The position numbers and the translations under genes are program-made. Under the pieces are notes generated by a model. That model was not told where the DNA came from, did no database searches, and saw only the letters and a list, made by a program, of their open reading frames with translations. DNA of 64,000 nt from Paracoccus aestuarii (GTDB lineage: Bacteria; Pseudomonadota; Alphaproteobacteria; Rhodobacterales; Rhodobacteraceae), in assembly GCF_028553885.1 (NCBI RefSeq), contig NZ_CP067169.1, positions 1,383,501 to 1,447,500 of the forward strand. The letters run 5' to 3'. Below are positions 48,634 to 58,282 of the stretch, piece by piece (positions within the stretch are counted from its first letter, which is position 1; every line of letters starts with the position of its first letter).

Positions 48634-50916
48634 TCAGCCCTCGATGCGGGTGAAATCCGCGATCTGGCGGCCCGCGTCGCGGATGCGCGACAGCAGGTTC
48701 AGGCGGTTGCGGCGCAGGATCTGGTTGTCGCTGTTGACCTGCACCGCCTCGAAGAAGGCGTCGATGGGCGCGCGCAGCGCGGCGATGGCGGTGATGGCGG
48801 CGGGGTAGTCCTCGGCCTTCATCGCCGCGCGGATCGCCGGATCGGCGCGGTCCAGCGCGGCAAACAGCGCCCGTTCCTCGTCGGTCTCGGCGAATTTGGG
48901 GTCTGCGCCGAAGCTGTATTCGACGCCGTCCTTCTCCTCGGCCTGGGCCAGGATGTTGCCGGCGCGCTTGAGGCCCTGGGTCAGGTTCCGCCCGTCATCC
49001 GTCGCCAGCATCGCGTTCAGCGCCGTGGCGCGCGCCACCACGCGCACGAGGTCGTCATTCCCCTCCTGCGCCAGCACCGCGTCGATGATGTCATGCCGAA
49101 TGCCCTGCTCGCGCAGATGGACCTTGAGGCGGTCGTGGAGGAAGGAGAGGAGGTCGGTAATGTAATCATTGAGATACCTCCCCGGACGACGGTCTATTGC
49201 CTGCTCTAGCTTACCGCTTTTCTTGGCACCCTCGAGAATGCCCTCCCAGTCAATCTCATTGAACTTCTTATCTACTGCATCTGAATACAGCTTTTTCGCG
49301 TAGGCCGCGCCTTGGCCACCTATCGTTTGCCACGCTCGTTCAGTAGCGTCATCATGTTCTTCCACAGCAGCGCGTATGCTTTGCGCAAATGAGGCCATGA
49401 GACCGTTGCGCAGAGGTGTGCGCATGGAAACGGTGAGCATGTTCTTCAGAGAGAGGCGGATCACCCCCAACGCCGCACGTCGAAGGGCGAACGGATCCTT
49501 GGACCCGGTGGGCTTCTCGTCGATCGCCCAGAACCCTGTCAGCGTGTCGATCTTGTCGGCCAGCGCCACGGCGACCGAGACGGGGGCGGTGGGGACCTCG
49601 TCGGAGGGGCCAAGGGGTTTGTAATGATCGCGGGCGGCGTCGGCGACGGCGTCAGTCTCTCCGGCCTCCAGCGCGTAGTAGCGGCCCATGGTGCCCTGCA
49701 GCTCGGGGAACTCGCCCACCATGGCCGAGCGCAGGTCCAGTTTCGCCAGACGCGCGGCGCGTTCGGCCTGGTCCGGGTCTGCGCCGACCAGGGGGGCGAT
49801 CTCGCGGGCCAGCGCCGCGATGCGGGCCACGCGGTCGGCCTGGCTGCCCAGCTTGTTGTGGAAGGTGACCGCTGACAGCCCGTCCTCCCACGCCTTCATG
49901 CCCGATGTCGCCTCGCGCAGGTCGTTCTCCCAGAAGAAGGCGGCGTCCGAGAGGCGGGCGGCCAGCACGCGCTGGTTGCCCGACAGGATCGTGGCGCCGT
50001 CATCGGGGGTCTCGATATTGGCGACGGTGACGAAGCCTTCGATCCGGCCCGTGGCGGGGTTTTGGGCCGAGAAGAACTTCTGATGCTCCTTCATCGAGGT
50101 CTGCAGGACCTCGGGGGGCAGGGCCAGGAAGCGGTCCTCGATCACGCCCATCAGGGGGACGGGCCATTCGACGAGGCCCGCGACCTCGGTCAGCAGGGCG
50201 TCGTCGGGCACGATGCGCCAGCCGCGGGCGAAGGCCAGGTTGTCGGCCTGGGACCGGATCTCGGACGCGCGTTCCTCGGCGTCCAGCATGACGCGGGCGC
50301 GGCGCAGCTTGGCGGCGTAATCCTCGAACCCGGTGACGGCGAAGGCATCGGGGGCCATGAAGCGGTGGCCGCGGGTGGTGTCGCCTGCGGTAATGCCGTC
50401 CACGGTCAGGGGCACGACGGTCGCGCCGGCCTCATCCGACAGGATGCAGAGGATCGAATGCAGCGGGCGCACCCATCGCAGCGACCCCGACCCCCACCGC
50501 ATGGATTTGGGCCAAGGGAAATTGCGGATCGTGGCGTCGAGCACCTCTGCCACGATCTGGGCGGCGGGGCGGCCGGGCTTGGTCACGGTGGCGAACCAGA
50601 CCTGGCCCTTCTTGTCGTCGCGCGCCTCCAGCTGGTCGCGGGTCAGGCCGGTCGAACGCAGGAACCCCTCCAGCGCCTTTTCGGGCGCGTCGGTGCGGGG
50701 GCCCTTACGTTCCTCGCGCGTGGTCGGGCTGGCGGCGGTCAGGCCCTCGACGGTCAGGGCCAGGCGGCGGGGCGTCGAGAAGGCGCCGGCGGATGCATAG
50801 GTCAGCCCGGCCTCGACCAGGCCGTCGGTGACCATGCGCCGCAGATCCTCGCGGGCGCGGGCCTGCATGCGGGCGGGGATTTCCTCCGAGAAAAGCTCGA
50901 TCAGAAGGTCGGGCAT
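48634..50916 (-). CDS. glyS: Glycine--tRNA ligase beta subunit
   Basis: Beta chain of the tetrameric bacterial glycyl-tRNA synthetase, contributing tRNA recognition. The 760 residues start [60 protein letters not shown] and the C-terminal DRLKVHLREQGIRHDIIDAV are the family's landmarks. It is longer than the usual ~690-700; extra residues lie in the central and C-terminal parts. Between about 49160 and 49450 GC falls to ~52% (hand count 93 of 180 bases at 49201-49380) against ~75% nearby, with codons unlike the rest of the gene. The start overlaps the upstream gene (TGATG). Confidence 0.95.
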   Translation of the reverse strand: MPDLLIELFSEEIPARMQARAREDLRRMVTDGLVEAGLTYASAGAFSTPRRLALTVEGLTAASPTTREERKGPRTDAPEKALEGFLRSTGLTRDQLEARDDKKGQVWFATVTKPGRPAAQIVAEVLDATIRNFPWPKSMRWGSGSLRWVRPLHSILCILSDEAGATVVPLTVDGITAGDTTRGHRFMAPDAFAVTGFEDYAAKLRRARVMLDAEERASEIRSQADNLAFARGWRIVPDDALLTEVAGLVEWPVPLMGVIEDRFLALPPEVLQTSMKEHQKFFSAQNPATGRIEGFVTVANIETPDDGATILSGNQRVLAARLSDAAFFWENDLREATSGMKAWEDGLSAVTFHNKLGSQADRVARIAALAREIAPLVGADPDQAERAARLAKLDLRSAMVGEFPELQGTMGRYYALEAGETDAVADAARDHYKPLGPSDEVPTAPVSVAVALADKIDTLTGFWAIDEKPTGSKDPFALRRAALGVIRLSLKNMLTVSMRTPLRNGLMASFAQSIRAAVEEHDDATERAWQTIGGQGAAYAKKLYSDAVDKKFNEIDWEGILEGAKKSGKLEQAIDRRPGRYLNDYITDLLSFLHDRLKVHLREQGIRHDIIDAVLAQEGNDDLVRVVARATALNAMLATDDGRNLTQGLKRAGNILAQAEEKDGVEYSFGADPKFAETDEERALFAALDRADPAIRAAMKAEDYPAAITAIAALRAPIDAFFEAVQVNSDNQILRRNRLNLLSRIRDAGRQIADFTRIEG

Positions 50917-51392
50917 CAGTCCATCACTCCGCGTTCCGGGTTCTTTTCGTTATATTCGTGCCAGCCATAGACGCGCCCGTCGGGATAGACGGCCAGGATG
51001 CGGTCCACGTCGGGGCGCACCTCGGACTGGGCCAGCCAGGCGGTGGCGGCGCCCGATTGCAGGTCGGCGCCGATCCGCGGCGCGTCATAGCAGGAAAACC
51101 AGCGCGGCCCGTTCAGCGGCTGCGAGGCGGGCGCGGGGATCATGCCCTCAGGCAGCGCCTCGGCGCGTCCGCAGATGCGCCAGCGGATGGGCGAGCTGTC
51201 GGCGTTGATCCCCTCGAACCCGGTCAGGGGCAGGGGGACGGGGCCGTCTGCCGTCTGGACGGTGATCGCGGCCTCGGGGCTGGCGGGGTCGATGCTGTCG
51301 AAGAAGGCGTATTCCTGCGTGTACCACACGCCCGCGCCCGCGGCGATGCCGCCGCCGACCAAGGCGATGATCGCGACCTTGCCCCAATTCAT
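50916..51392 (-). CDS. Small membrane-anchored protein between glyQ and glyS (DUF6446-like)
   Basis: A 158-residue protein with one N-terminal membrane helix ([21 protein letters not shown]) and a C-terminal soluble domain, probably periplasmic. It has an acidic, Trp/Tyr-rich end ([20 protein letters not shown]). [10 protein letters not shown] and SCYDAPR give two Cys in the soluble part. I believe it corresponds to a conserved Rhodobacterales family lodged between the two synthetase genes (DUF6446), but no function is known. It overlaps both neighbours (four bases with glyQ, one with glyS), so it is translated with them. Confidence 0.78.
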   Translation of the reverse strand: MNWGKVAIIALVGGGIAAGAGVWYTQEYAFFDSIDPASPEAAITVQTADGPVPLPLTGFEGINADSSPIRWRICGRAEALPEGMIPAPASQPLNGPRWFSCYDAPRIGADLQSGAATAWLAQSEVRPDVDRILAVYPDGRVYGWHEYNEKNPERGVMD

Positions 51393-52312
51393 GCTGGCGC
51401 CCCGGCGGCGTCGGTGGTCAGGAACAGATCGGCGCAGCCCTTGGACAGCGCGCGCACCCGGCCGATATAGGCCTGGCGTTCGGTCACGCTGATGACGCCG
51501 CGCGCATCCAGCAGGTTGAAGATGTGGCTGGCCTTGATCGCCTGGTCATAGGCCGGATGCGCCATCGGAATGGCGCGGCCCGCGCTGTCGGTCGGATCGG
51601 CGGACAGGATGCGGGCGCATTCGGCCTCGGCATCCTTGAAATGCTGGAACAGTGTGTCCGTGTCGGCCTGGTCGAAGTTCCAGCGCGAATATTCCTGTTC
51701 GGTCTGGCGGAAGATGTCGCCATAGCGCAGCGGGATGGGCGCGTCGGGGTCGTTGAAGGGCATGTCCATGACATGTTCGACGCCCAGCACATACATGGCC
51801 AGACGCTCCAACCCATAGGTCAGCTCTCCGCTGACGGGCTTGCAGTCATGGCCGCCCACCTGCTGGAAATAGGTGAACTGGCTGACCTCCATGCCGTCGC
51901 ACCAGACCTCCCAGCCCAGGCCCCACGCGCCGAGCGTGGGGGATTCCCAGTCATCCTCGACGAAGCGCACGTCATGGACCATCGGGTCCAGCCCGATCGC
52001 GCGCAGGCTGCCCAGATACAGCTCCTGCAGGTCGGGGGGCGAGGGTTTGATGATGACCTGATACTGGTAGTAATGCTGCAACCGGTTGGGGTTCTCGCCA
52101 TAGCGGCCGTCGGTGGGGCGGCGCGACGGCTGGACATAGGCCGCGGCCCAAGGGCGGCTGCCAAGCGCGCGCAGCGTGGTCGCCGGGTGGAAGGTGCCCG
52201 CGCCGACCTCCATGTCATAGGGCTGCAGGACGGCGCAGCCTTGCTGTGCCCAATAGCCTTGCAGGCGCAGGATGATCTCCTGAAAGCTGCGGGGTCGGTC
52301 GGGGCTGGTCAT
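51389..52312 (-). CDS. glyQ: Glycine--tRNA ligase alpha subunit
   Basis: Alpha chain carrying the class II aminoacylation core. The 307 residues start [20 protein letters not shown]. Class II motif regions are seen in [40 protein letters not shown] and [20 protein letters not shown]. The ATG at 52312 was taken rather than the one six codons upstream because the family starts near here. First gene of the glyQ-small protein-glyS unit. Confidence 0.96.
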   Translation of the reverse strand: MTSPDRPRSFQEIILRLQGYWAQQGCAVLQPYDMEVGAGTFHPATTLRALGSRPWAAAYVQPSRRPTDGRYGENPNRLQHYYQYQVIIKPSPPDLQELYLGSLRAIGLDPMVHDVRFVEDDWESPTLGAWGLGWEVWCDGMEVSQFTYFQQVGGHDCKPVSGELTYGLERLAMYVLGVEHVMDMPFNDPDAPIPLRYGDIFRQTEQEYSRWNFDQADTDTLFQHFKDAEAECARILSADPTDSAGRAIPMAHPAYDQAIKASHIFNLLDARGVISVTERQAYIGRVRALSKGCADLFLTTDAAGAPA

Positions 52313-52405
52313 CGGGCCATCCTTTTGCATAGATCGGGCATGCGTCGGCGTCTTCTAGGCGCGCGGCGGAACAGGGTCAATAAAGGCCCGGATGACGGGG
52401 GCGGG

Positions 52406-53617
52406 ATGTCTGCGACGAGGATGGTGCTGACGGCGCTGGCGCTGGCTTTGCCGGGGGTGGTGTCGGCCCAGGATGCGGTGATCCGGCTGGAGGCCCGGCC
52501 CGACGCGCAGGCGGGCGATGTCGCGCGGGACTGGGCCATGCGGATCCAAGGCGTCGTGACCCTGCCGCTGGAGGGGGGCTGGACCGGCATCGCCATCGGC
52601 CCCTTGCCCGCCGCCCGGGCCGAGGCGCTGCTGGGCCAGCTGCAGGCGGCGGGGCGGGTGCCTGCGGATGCCTTTGTCAGCCTGCCGCCGCCCGGCACCG
52701 CCCTGACCCCGGTCGGCGCCACCCCGGAGGCCGCCCCCGCGCCGGGCGTCTGGCTGCGCCTGACCGCCCATGCGACCGAGGACGAGGCCCGCGCCGCGCT
52801 GGAGGCCGCCCGCGCGGACCTGCCCGAGGCGGGGCTCTGGGCGGATGGGGAGGGTTTTGCCATCGCCTTGGGCCCGGTCGCACCCGATGCGGCCGAGGCC
52901 TGGCTGCCGATCCTGGTCCAGGCGGGGCTGGCGCCGGGCGATGCGGCCATCGTCCCGCGCGGCGATCTGGGGCGCGCGCTGGACGCGGGCGGGGCGCCCG
53001 AGTTGCCCGCGCCGGGCGATCCCGAACCCATGCCGCCCTTGGATGCGGCGCAGCGCGACCTGCGATGGGCGGGCCATTACCCGGGGCCGATCGACGGGCT
53101 GGACGGGCCGATGACCCGCGCCGCCATCCAAGCCGAGATCGCGACCGCCCGCGCCGCCACCGATCCGGGCCGCGCACTGCGGCTGCTGTCGGAACGCCGC
53201 GCGGCCTGGGCCGCGGATCAGGGGCTGGAGGTGCTGACGGATGCCGCCACCGGCCTGCGCCTGACGGCGCCGATGCGGGCCCTGGCCTTCGACCGGGTCC
53301 AGGACGGCATGGCGATCTATGGCCCGCGGGACGGGTCGGGGGCGGCGCTGATCCTCTTTAGCCGCCCCGGCGATCAGGCCGAGATGCTGCACATGGCGGG
53401 GCTGGTCACCGCGCTTGGCTGGGTGCCGCGCCCCGAACGGCAGGTGCGGCGCGGCCATGTGACGCTGCGCGGCGGCAATGACGACCATCTGGGCGGGGCT
53501 GAGATGCGGCTGCGCGAGGGCCGGGCCGAGGGCTGGGTGCTGATCTGGCCCGCATCCGACCCGGTGACCCATGCCCGCCTGATGGCCCAGATCAGCGACA
53601 GCCTGGCCGGGGACTAG
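52406..53617 (+). CDS. Secreted protein with peptidoglycan-binding-like domain
   Basis: A 403-residue protein with a signal peptide (MSATRMVLTALALALPGVVS, cleavage after AQ) and so probably periplasmic. Two Ala-rich segments (WAMRIQGVVTLPLEGGWTGI; VWLRLTAHATEDEARAALEA) resemble SPOR-like repeats. AQRDLRWAGHYPGPIDGLDG plus PMTRAAIQAE is a PG_binding_1-like pattern at about residues 215-245. The C-terminal ~150 residues (RLTAPMRALAFDRVQDGMAI onward) are not recognised. It starts at an ATG after GCGGG. The 3' end overlaps the trkH stop on the other strand by four bases. Confidence 0.78.
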   Translation: MSATRMVLTALALALPGVVSAQDAVIRLEARPDAQAGDVARDWAMRIQGVVTLPLEGGWTGIAIGPLPAARAEALLGQLQAAGRVPADAFVSLPPPGTALTPVGATPEAAPAPGVWLRLTAHATEDEARAALEAARADLPEAGLWADGEGFAIALGPVAPDAAEAWLPILVQAGLAPGDAAIVPRGDLGRALDAGGAPELPAPGDPEPMPPLDAAQRDLRWAGHYPGPIDGLDGPMTRAAIQAEIATARAATDPGRALRLLSERRAAWAADQGLEVLTDAATGLRLTAPMRALAFDRVQDGMAIYGPRDGSGAALILFSRPGDQAEMLHMAGLVTALGWVPRPERQVRRGHVTLRGGNDDHLGGAEMRLREGRAEGWVLIWPASDPVTHARLMAQISDSLAGD

Positions 53618-55065
53618 GGCCGCCAGAACCGCGGCAGCAGCAGCACCAGGACCGAGACCAGTTCCAACCGGCCCAGGAACATGCCCAGGATCATCAGCCA
53701 TTTGGCCGCGGTCGGAAACTCCGCCACCGATCCGTTGGCGGTGATCTCGGGGCCCCAGACCGGGCCGATATTGGCGATGGCGGTCCAGGCGGCGGTCAGG
53801 GCGGTGCGCGGATGCAGCCCGGTCAGCGACAGCCCCACGATCAGCAGCCCGAAGGTCAGAAAGAACAGCGTGAAGAAGGCCATGACCGAATCGACCACGT
53901 CCTGGTCCAGCGGCTGGCCGTCATAGCGCAGCGGATAGATCCGGTGCGGCGAATGCATCCGGCGGATCTGGGCGCCCACCGCCTCGAACAGGACCAGGTA
54001 TCGGAACACCTTGACCGAACAGCCCGTCGACCCGGTGCAGCCCCCGATCAGCCCCGCGATGATCAGCACCGTCAGCGGCAGATGCCCCCACATGGTCATG
54101 TTGGTCGATGCGAACCCCGTGCCCGAAAAGGTCGATATGGTGTTGAACACCGTCTCGCGCAGCATCTCCTCGGGATGGGCGCTCTGGCCCATCCAGGCCA
54201 GGCGATAGATCACGATGATCGCGCAGGCATAGAAGACCCATCGCAGATAGGCCCGGACCTGGGTGTCGCGCCACAGGGGTGCCGCTTGGCCGCGCATCAG
54301 CTGGACCATGCGGATGAAGGGGATCGAGGCCAGGATCATGAACAGGCAGGCCGCCCATTCCGGTGGCCCCAGGAACGCCCCGAAGCTGGCATCATAGCTG
54401 GAGAAGCCGCCGGTCGAGATCGTCGTCAGGGCATGCACGATCGCGTCGAACCCGCTCAGCCCCAGCAGCAGATAGGTGATGACGCAGGCCCCGGTCAGGA
54501 TCAGGTAGAGCTGGGTCATCTCGCCCGCGATCTGGCCCGCGCGGGGCAGGACCTTGCCCAAGGTGTCGAACCCCTCGGATCGGAAGAACTGCATTCCGCC
54601 GACCTTCATCACCGGCAGAAAGACCATCGCCACCACGACGATCCCCAGCCCGCCCGCCCATTGCAGGATCGCGCGCCACAGGTGGATGCCGCGGGCCAGC
54701 CCGTCCAGCTGGGGCAGGGCGGTCGTGCCGGTCGTGGTGAATCCCGACATGGATTCGAAGAAGGCATCTGTGAAATTGGCGTCCGACGCCCCCAGCATCA
54801 GCGGCAGCGTCCCGAACAGCGGCAGGATCAGCCAGATCCCCGATGTCAGCAGAAAGGCCTGATGCAGCGTCAGGTGGTCATAGCGCCCCGCCGTCGCCAC
54901 CGCGACCAGCGTGCCCGCGATCATCGTCAGCGCCGCCGATTGCAGGAACACCACCCAATGCGGATCGCCGTTCCACCAGTCGACCGCCATCGGAAACAGC
55001 ATGAACGCCCCGATCACGGTCAGGATCTTGCCGATCGGGTGGGCTACGGGGCGGAGGTCCATCAT
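53614..55065 (-). CDS. trkH: TrkH-family potassium uptake protein
   Basis: Inner-membrane K+ translocating subunit of the Trk system, 483 residues with eight helices plus four pore loops. The repeated filter sequences are visible: FFESMSGFTTTGTTALPQLD, LTTISTGGFSSYDASFG, TFSGTGFASTNMTMWGHLPL and GGCTGSTGCSVKVFRYLVLF, each with the T-G-F or T-G-C pattern. The ATG at 55065 (MMDLRPVAHPIGKILTVIGA) was chosen because the first helix follows at once. The NAD-binding partner TrkA is not in the window. Confidence 0.93.
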   Translation of the reverse strand: MMDLRPVAHPIGKILTVIGAFMLFPMAVDWWNGDPHWVVFLQSAALTMIAGTLVAVATAGRYDHLTLHQAFLLTSGIWLILPLFGTLPLMLGASDANFTDAFFESMSGFTTTGTTALPQLDGLARGIHLWRAILQWAGGLGIVVVAMVFLPVMKVGGMQFFRSEGFDTLGKVLPRAGQIAGEMTQLYLILTGACVITYLLLGLSGFDAIVHALTTISTGGFSSYDASFGAFLGPPEWAACLFMILASIPFIRMVQLMRGQAAPLWRDTQVRAYLRWVFYACAIIVIYRLAWMGQSAHPEEMLRETVFNTISTFSGTGFASTNMTMWGHLPLTVLIIAGLIGGCTGSTGCSVKVFRYLVLFEAVGAQIRRMHSPHRIYPLRYDGQPLDQDVVDSVMAFFTLFFLTFGLLIVGLSLTGLHPRTALTAAWTAIANIGPVWGPEITANGSVAEFPTAAKWLMILGMFLGRLELVSVLVLLLPRFWRP

Positions 55066-55204
55066 CGCCTCTGGATTGCCGCGCGGCATCTGGCGCGTCA
55101 AGGCCCGACGCGCTCGCCCCGGAAAAGGCGCGGGTCACGGGCCCTTGAATGGCGGCACGCGGCAGGTTACCTTTTGATCAACAAGTCATCGGAGGGCGTG
55201 TGTC

Positions 55205-56326
55205 ATGACGCCCAAGCGTCCTGCGGGTGCGGACGCGTTCCCGAGAAATACGGTCGAGCCGTCGGGCACCCGACAACCCGGTGAAGGGGCGCTTTACGCT
55301 GCCTTGGACCTGGGGACCAATTCGTGCCGGATGCTGATCGCCCGTCCGACGGGCAGTCAGTTCCAGGTCATAGACAGCTTCTCCAAGCCGGTTCAGCTTG
55401 GCCAGGGGCTGGAGGCGTCTGGCCGGCTGTCGCGCAGCTCGATGGCCCGGACGGTGCATGCGCTGCAGGTCTGCAAGCGCAAGCTGGACCAGCACAAGGT
55501 CCGCAACATGCGCCTGGTCGCGACCGAGGCCTGCCGCCGGGCCCGCAACAGCCGCGATTTCATGCGCACCATCCGCCGCGAGACCGGCCTGCCCATCGAG
55601 ATCATCGGCGCCGAGGAGGAGGCCCGCCTGGCCGTCATCAGCTGCGCCCCGCTGGTCAGCCAGAAGACAGAGACCCTGATGGTCGTCGATATCGGTGGCG
55701 GGTCGACCGAGCTGGTCTGGATCGACCTGGAGGATGTCGAGCCCAAGGAGCGTCCGCGCGCGATCATGCGCCTGTCGGATGGCTTCGGGAACCCGCAGCC
55801 GGGGGGCGCGCGGGTCGTCGACTGGATCAGCGTGCCCCTGGGCGTGGCCACGCTGCGCGACCAGTTCGCGGATGTCGAGGATGATCAGGGTCGCTTTGCG
55901 CTGATGTCCTGGTTCTTCGAGGAGGCCTTGGCGAATTTCACCCCCTATGCGGACGGATCGCCCGATGAGGGGTTCCAGATCATCGGCACCTCAGGGACCG
56001 TGACGACCGTGGCGGCCAGTTTCCTGGGCCTGCGCCGCTATGACCGGACCAAGGTCGACGGGCTGGAGATGACCAGCGACCAGATCGACCGGGTGATCCA
56101 TTCCTATCTGCAGCTGGGCCCCGAGGGGCGGCGCAGCGATCCGCGCATCGGGCGCGAGCGCCATGCGCTGATCATGTCGGGTGCGGCGATCCTGCAGACG
56201 CTGATGCGGGTCTGGCCCACCAGCAAGCTGTCAGTCGCGGATCGCGGCCTGCGCGAGGGGTTGCTTTATGCCCAGATGGTGCGCGATGGGGTGCTGACGC
56301 CCGAAGGACTGAACGGAGTGGCCTGA
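55205..56326 (+). CDS. Ppx/GppA-family exopolyphosphatase
   Basis: A 373-residue member of the ASKHA-fold Ppx/GppA family that degrades polyphosphate or pppGpp. Motifs are [20 protein letters not shown] (phosphate 1), [33 protein letters not shown] (phosphate 2) and [20 protein letters not shown]. It is short and lacks the long C-terminal HD domain of E. coli Ppx, like many alphaproteobacterial forms. The N-terminus ([20 protein letters not shown]) is probably disordered. It is coupled to rlmE by one overlapping base (TGATG). Confidence 0.92.
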   Translation: MTPKRPAGADAFPRNTVEPSGTRQPGEGALYAALDLGTNSCRMLIARPTGSQFQVIDSFSKPVQLGQGLEASGRLSRSSMARTVHALQVCKRKLDQHKVRNMRLVATEACRRARNSRDFMRTIRRETGLPIEIIGAEEEARLAVISCAPLVSQKTETLMVVDIGGGSTELVWIDLEDVEPKERPRAIMRLSDGFGNPQPGGARVVDWISVPLGVATLRDQFADVEDDQGRFALMSWFFEEALANFTPYADGSPDEGFQIIGTSGTVTTVAASFLGLRRYDRTKVDGLEMTSDQIDRVIHSYLQLGPEGRRSDPRIGRERHALIMSGAAILQTLMRVWPTSKLSVADRGLREGLLYAQMVRDGVLTPEGLNGVA

Positions 56327-57078
56327 TGACGAAACAACCCACCAGCCGGGCCGGCAAGACCAGCGGCCGCGGCACGCGCGACCTGAAGGTGCGGGTCAAG
56401 ACCGCCAAGGGCCGCAAGATGTCCTCGAAGCTGTGGCTGGAGCGGCAGCTGAACGACCCCTATGTCGCCCGCGCCAAGCGCGAGGGCTTTCGCGGGCGCG
56501 CGGCCTACAAGATCATCGAGCTGGACGACAAGTACCGCTTTCTGGTGCCGGGCGCGCGGGTCGTCGATCTGGGCTGCGCGCCCGGCGGCTGGTGCCAGGT
56601 GGCCGTGGCCCGCGTGAACGCCTTGGGCGAGAAATCGGGCAAGAAGGTCGGGCGCGTTCTGGGCCTGGACCTGCAGGAGGTCGACCCCATCGCCGGGGCC
56701 GAGATCCATGTGCTGGATTTCCTGTCCGAAGGCGCGGATGACAAGGTCAAGGAATGGCTGGGCGGGCCGGCCGATGTGGTGATGTCGGACATGGCGGCCT
56801 CGTCCTCGGGGCACAAGGGCACCGACCATATCCGGATCGTGGCGCTGGTCGAGGCGGCGGCGCAGCTGGCCTTCGACGTCCTGGAGCCGGGCGGCACCTT
56901 CGTCGCCAAGGTTCTGGCCGGCGGCGCCGAGGTCGAGATGCAGGCCATGCTGAAGCGCAACTTCACCAAGGTCGCGAATGTGAAGCCCCCGGCCAGCCGC
57001 AGCGATTCCTCGGAGAAATTCGTGGTGGCGACCGGGTTCCGCGGCCGCGACGTCCTGGGCGCGCCCGACGCGGAGTGA
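56326..57078 (+). CDS. rlmE: RlmE (FtsJ/RrmJ), 23S rRNA U2552 2'-O-methyltransferase
   Basis: A 250-residue SAM-dependent enzyme acting on helix 92 of 23S rRNA. SAM motif [20 protein letters not shown], then [10 protein letters not shown] and [20 protein letters not shown], carry the catalytic K-D-K-E tetrad elements (the later Lys in [12 protein letters not shown], Glu in [13 protein letters not shown]). The basic N-terminal extension ([20 protein letters not shown]) is usual in alphaproteobacteria. Second gene of the ppx-rlmE unit. Confidence 0.95.
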   Translation: MTKQPTSRAGKTSGRGTRDLKVRVKTAKGRKMSSKLWLERQLNDPYVARAKREGFRGRAAYKIIELDDKYRFLVPGARVVDLGCAPGGWCQVAVARVNALGEKSGKKVGRVLGLDLQEVDPIAGAEIHVLDFLSEGADDKVKEWLGGPADVVMSDMAASSSGHKGTDHIRIVALVEAAAQLAFDVLEPGGTFVAKVLAGGAEVEMQAMLKRNFTKVANVKPPASRSDSSEKFVVATGFRGRDVLGAPDAE

Positions 57079-57097
57079 TTGCGTCCCGCGACGGCCG

Positions 57098-57120
57098 GGG
57101 GGAGCTGCGCCCCCCGGACC
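57098..57120 (+). terminator. GC-rich hairpin between rlmE and the AraC-type gene
   Basis: Perfect 8-bp stem CCGGGGGG / CCCCCCGG around a seven-base loop, between two convergent genes. There is no T run, so termination is plausible but unproven. Confidence 0.4.
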
Positions 57121-57137
57121 CCCCTGCCATGGGGTCC

Positions 57138-57986
57138 TTACTGCATCTGCTGGCGATAGGCCTCGGGCGTACGGCCGGTGGCGGCCACGAAGGATCGCGT
57201 GAAATGGGTGTGGCTGGCATAGCCCAGATCCTGGGCGATGCGCGCCGCGGGGCGGTCGGTATGGCGCAGCATCTCGGCCGCGCGTTCCAGGCGCAGCTCG
57301 TGCAGCAGGTCGATGGCGCGCTTGCCCCGCGCCTCAAGGCAGGCGCGGTCCAGCAGGGTCAGCGTCGTGCCCAGGTCCTGGGCCAGTTCGGCCAGGGTGC
57401 GGGGCGCGCCGATCTGGATGGCGGCCAAGGCCAGGAAGCGGTCTACTAGCGGGCGGTCGGGGCCGGCATGGGGCTGGCCCGGCATTGCCCCACGTTCCGG
57501 ATCCAGCCGCGACAGGCGCAGGGCCAGCAGGTTCAGATGGCAGGTCAGCGCCTTGCAGTCGGGGGCGCGCGCGGCCTCATCGACCAGACCCTGCAGGCAG
57601 GACATCAGCGCCGCCGCCCCATGGCCCGCGCAGCCCGCCGTCACCCGACAGGGCAGGGCCGGGTCCAGATCGACGGCCAGTTCCGGCGACAGCAGCAGCA
57701 CATGGCCCAAGGCCCCCGGCTGCGAGCGGCTGGCAAAGGCGGTTCCGGCGGGGATGAAGCGGACGTCGTCGGCGTCCAGCAGCGCGCCGCTGCGCGGGAA
57801 ATCCAGGCGGACGCGGCCTTGGGTCACCCAGATCAGCGTGTGGTCGGGGCGGGTGCGGGGATGGACGGGGCCCCGGCCGGTGCCCCAGCTGAACGCCTCC
57901 AGCGGCAGCAGGCGCAGGCTGGCCTTGCGGGGCGCGAAGCGGCGCGAGGCGGGCGCCACGCGCACGGCCAGCGCATCGGGCATCAC
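57138..57986 (-). CDS. AraC-family transcriptional regulator
   Basis: About 282 residues from the ATG at 57986. The N-terminal half resembles a cupin-like sensor (ASLRLLPLEAFSWGTGRGPV; FPRSGALLDADDVRFIPAGT). The C-terminal AraC DNA-binding domain has two helix-turn-helix units: RTLAELAQDLGTTLTLLDRA and RLERAAEMLRHTDRPAARIA, then DLGYASHTHFTRSFVAATGR and TPEAYRQQMQ. The frame is open to 58214, and an ATG at 58178 has GGAAGG at a longer distance; the start is thus uncertain by up to ~75 codons. It faces rlmE convergently. No target is suggested by context. Confidence 0.8.
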   Translation of the reverse strand: MMPDALAVRVAPASRRFAPRKASLRLLPLEAFSWGTGRGPVHPRTRPDHTLIWVTQGRVRLDFPRSGALLDADDVRFIPAGTAFASRSQPGALGHVLLLSPELAVDLDPALPCRVTAGCAGHGAAALMSCLQGLVDEAARAPDCKALTCHLNLLALRLSRLDPERGAMPGQPHAGPDRPLVDRFLALAAIQIGAPRTLAELAQDLGTTLTLLDRACLEARGKRAIDLLHELRLERAAEMLRHTDRPAARIAQDLGYASHTHFTRSFVAATGRTPEAYRQQMQ

Positions 57987-58282
57987 GATCCGGCCATAGC
58001 TGGCGACGGGCCGGGCCTGAACGCGGGCGGGGCCCGCATCGGGCACCCGCGCCGCCGTTACCGGGACGCGGTCGCCCTGGCCTGATCGGGCCCCAGTGCG
58101 GGCGGGATCGGACAGGCCCAGCCCCGAGGGCGTGAACGGAAATCCGCCAGTCCAACCAGAGCGTTCCCATAGCGACATGATGCCAGCCCGCCTTCCCCAA
58201 TCGCGCATCGGCAAATTATCGCCGATATGGGTGAAAACTCAATGAACGGCTGTCGGGTTTCGCATTTCGGGCGCGCGAGGCC
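57987..58282. other. Region upstream of the AraC-type gene
   Basis: About 295 bp. The left part is in frame with the AraC-type gene and could be its N-terminus. The right part (58215-58282) is a mixed AT-richer gap before the miaA stop, and could hold the regulator's promoter. No motif was recognised. Confidence 0.5.
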
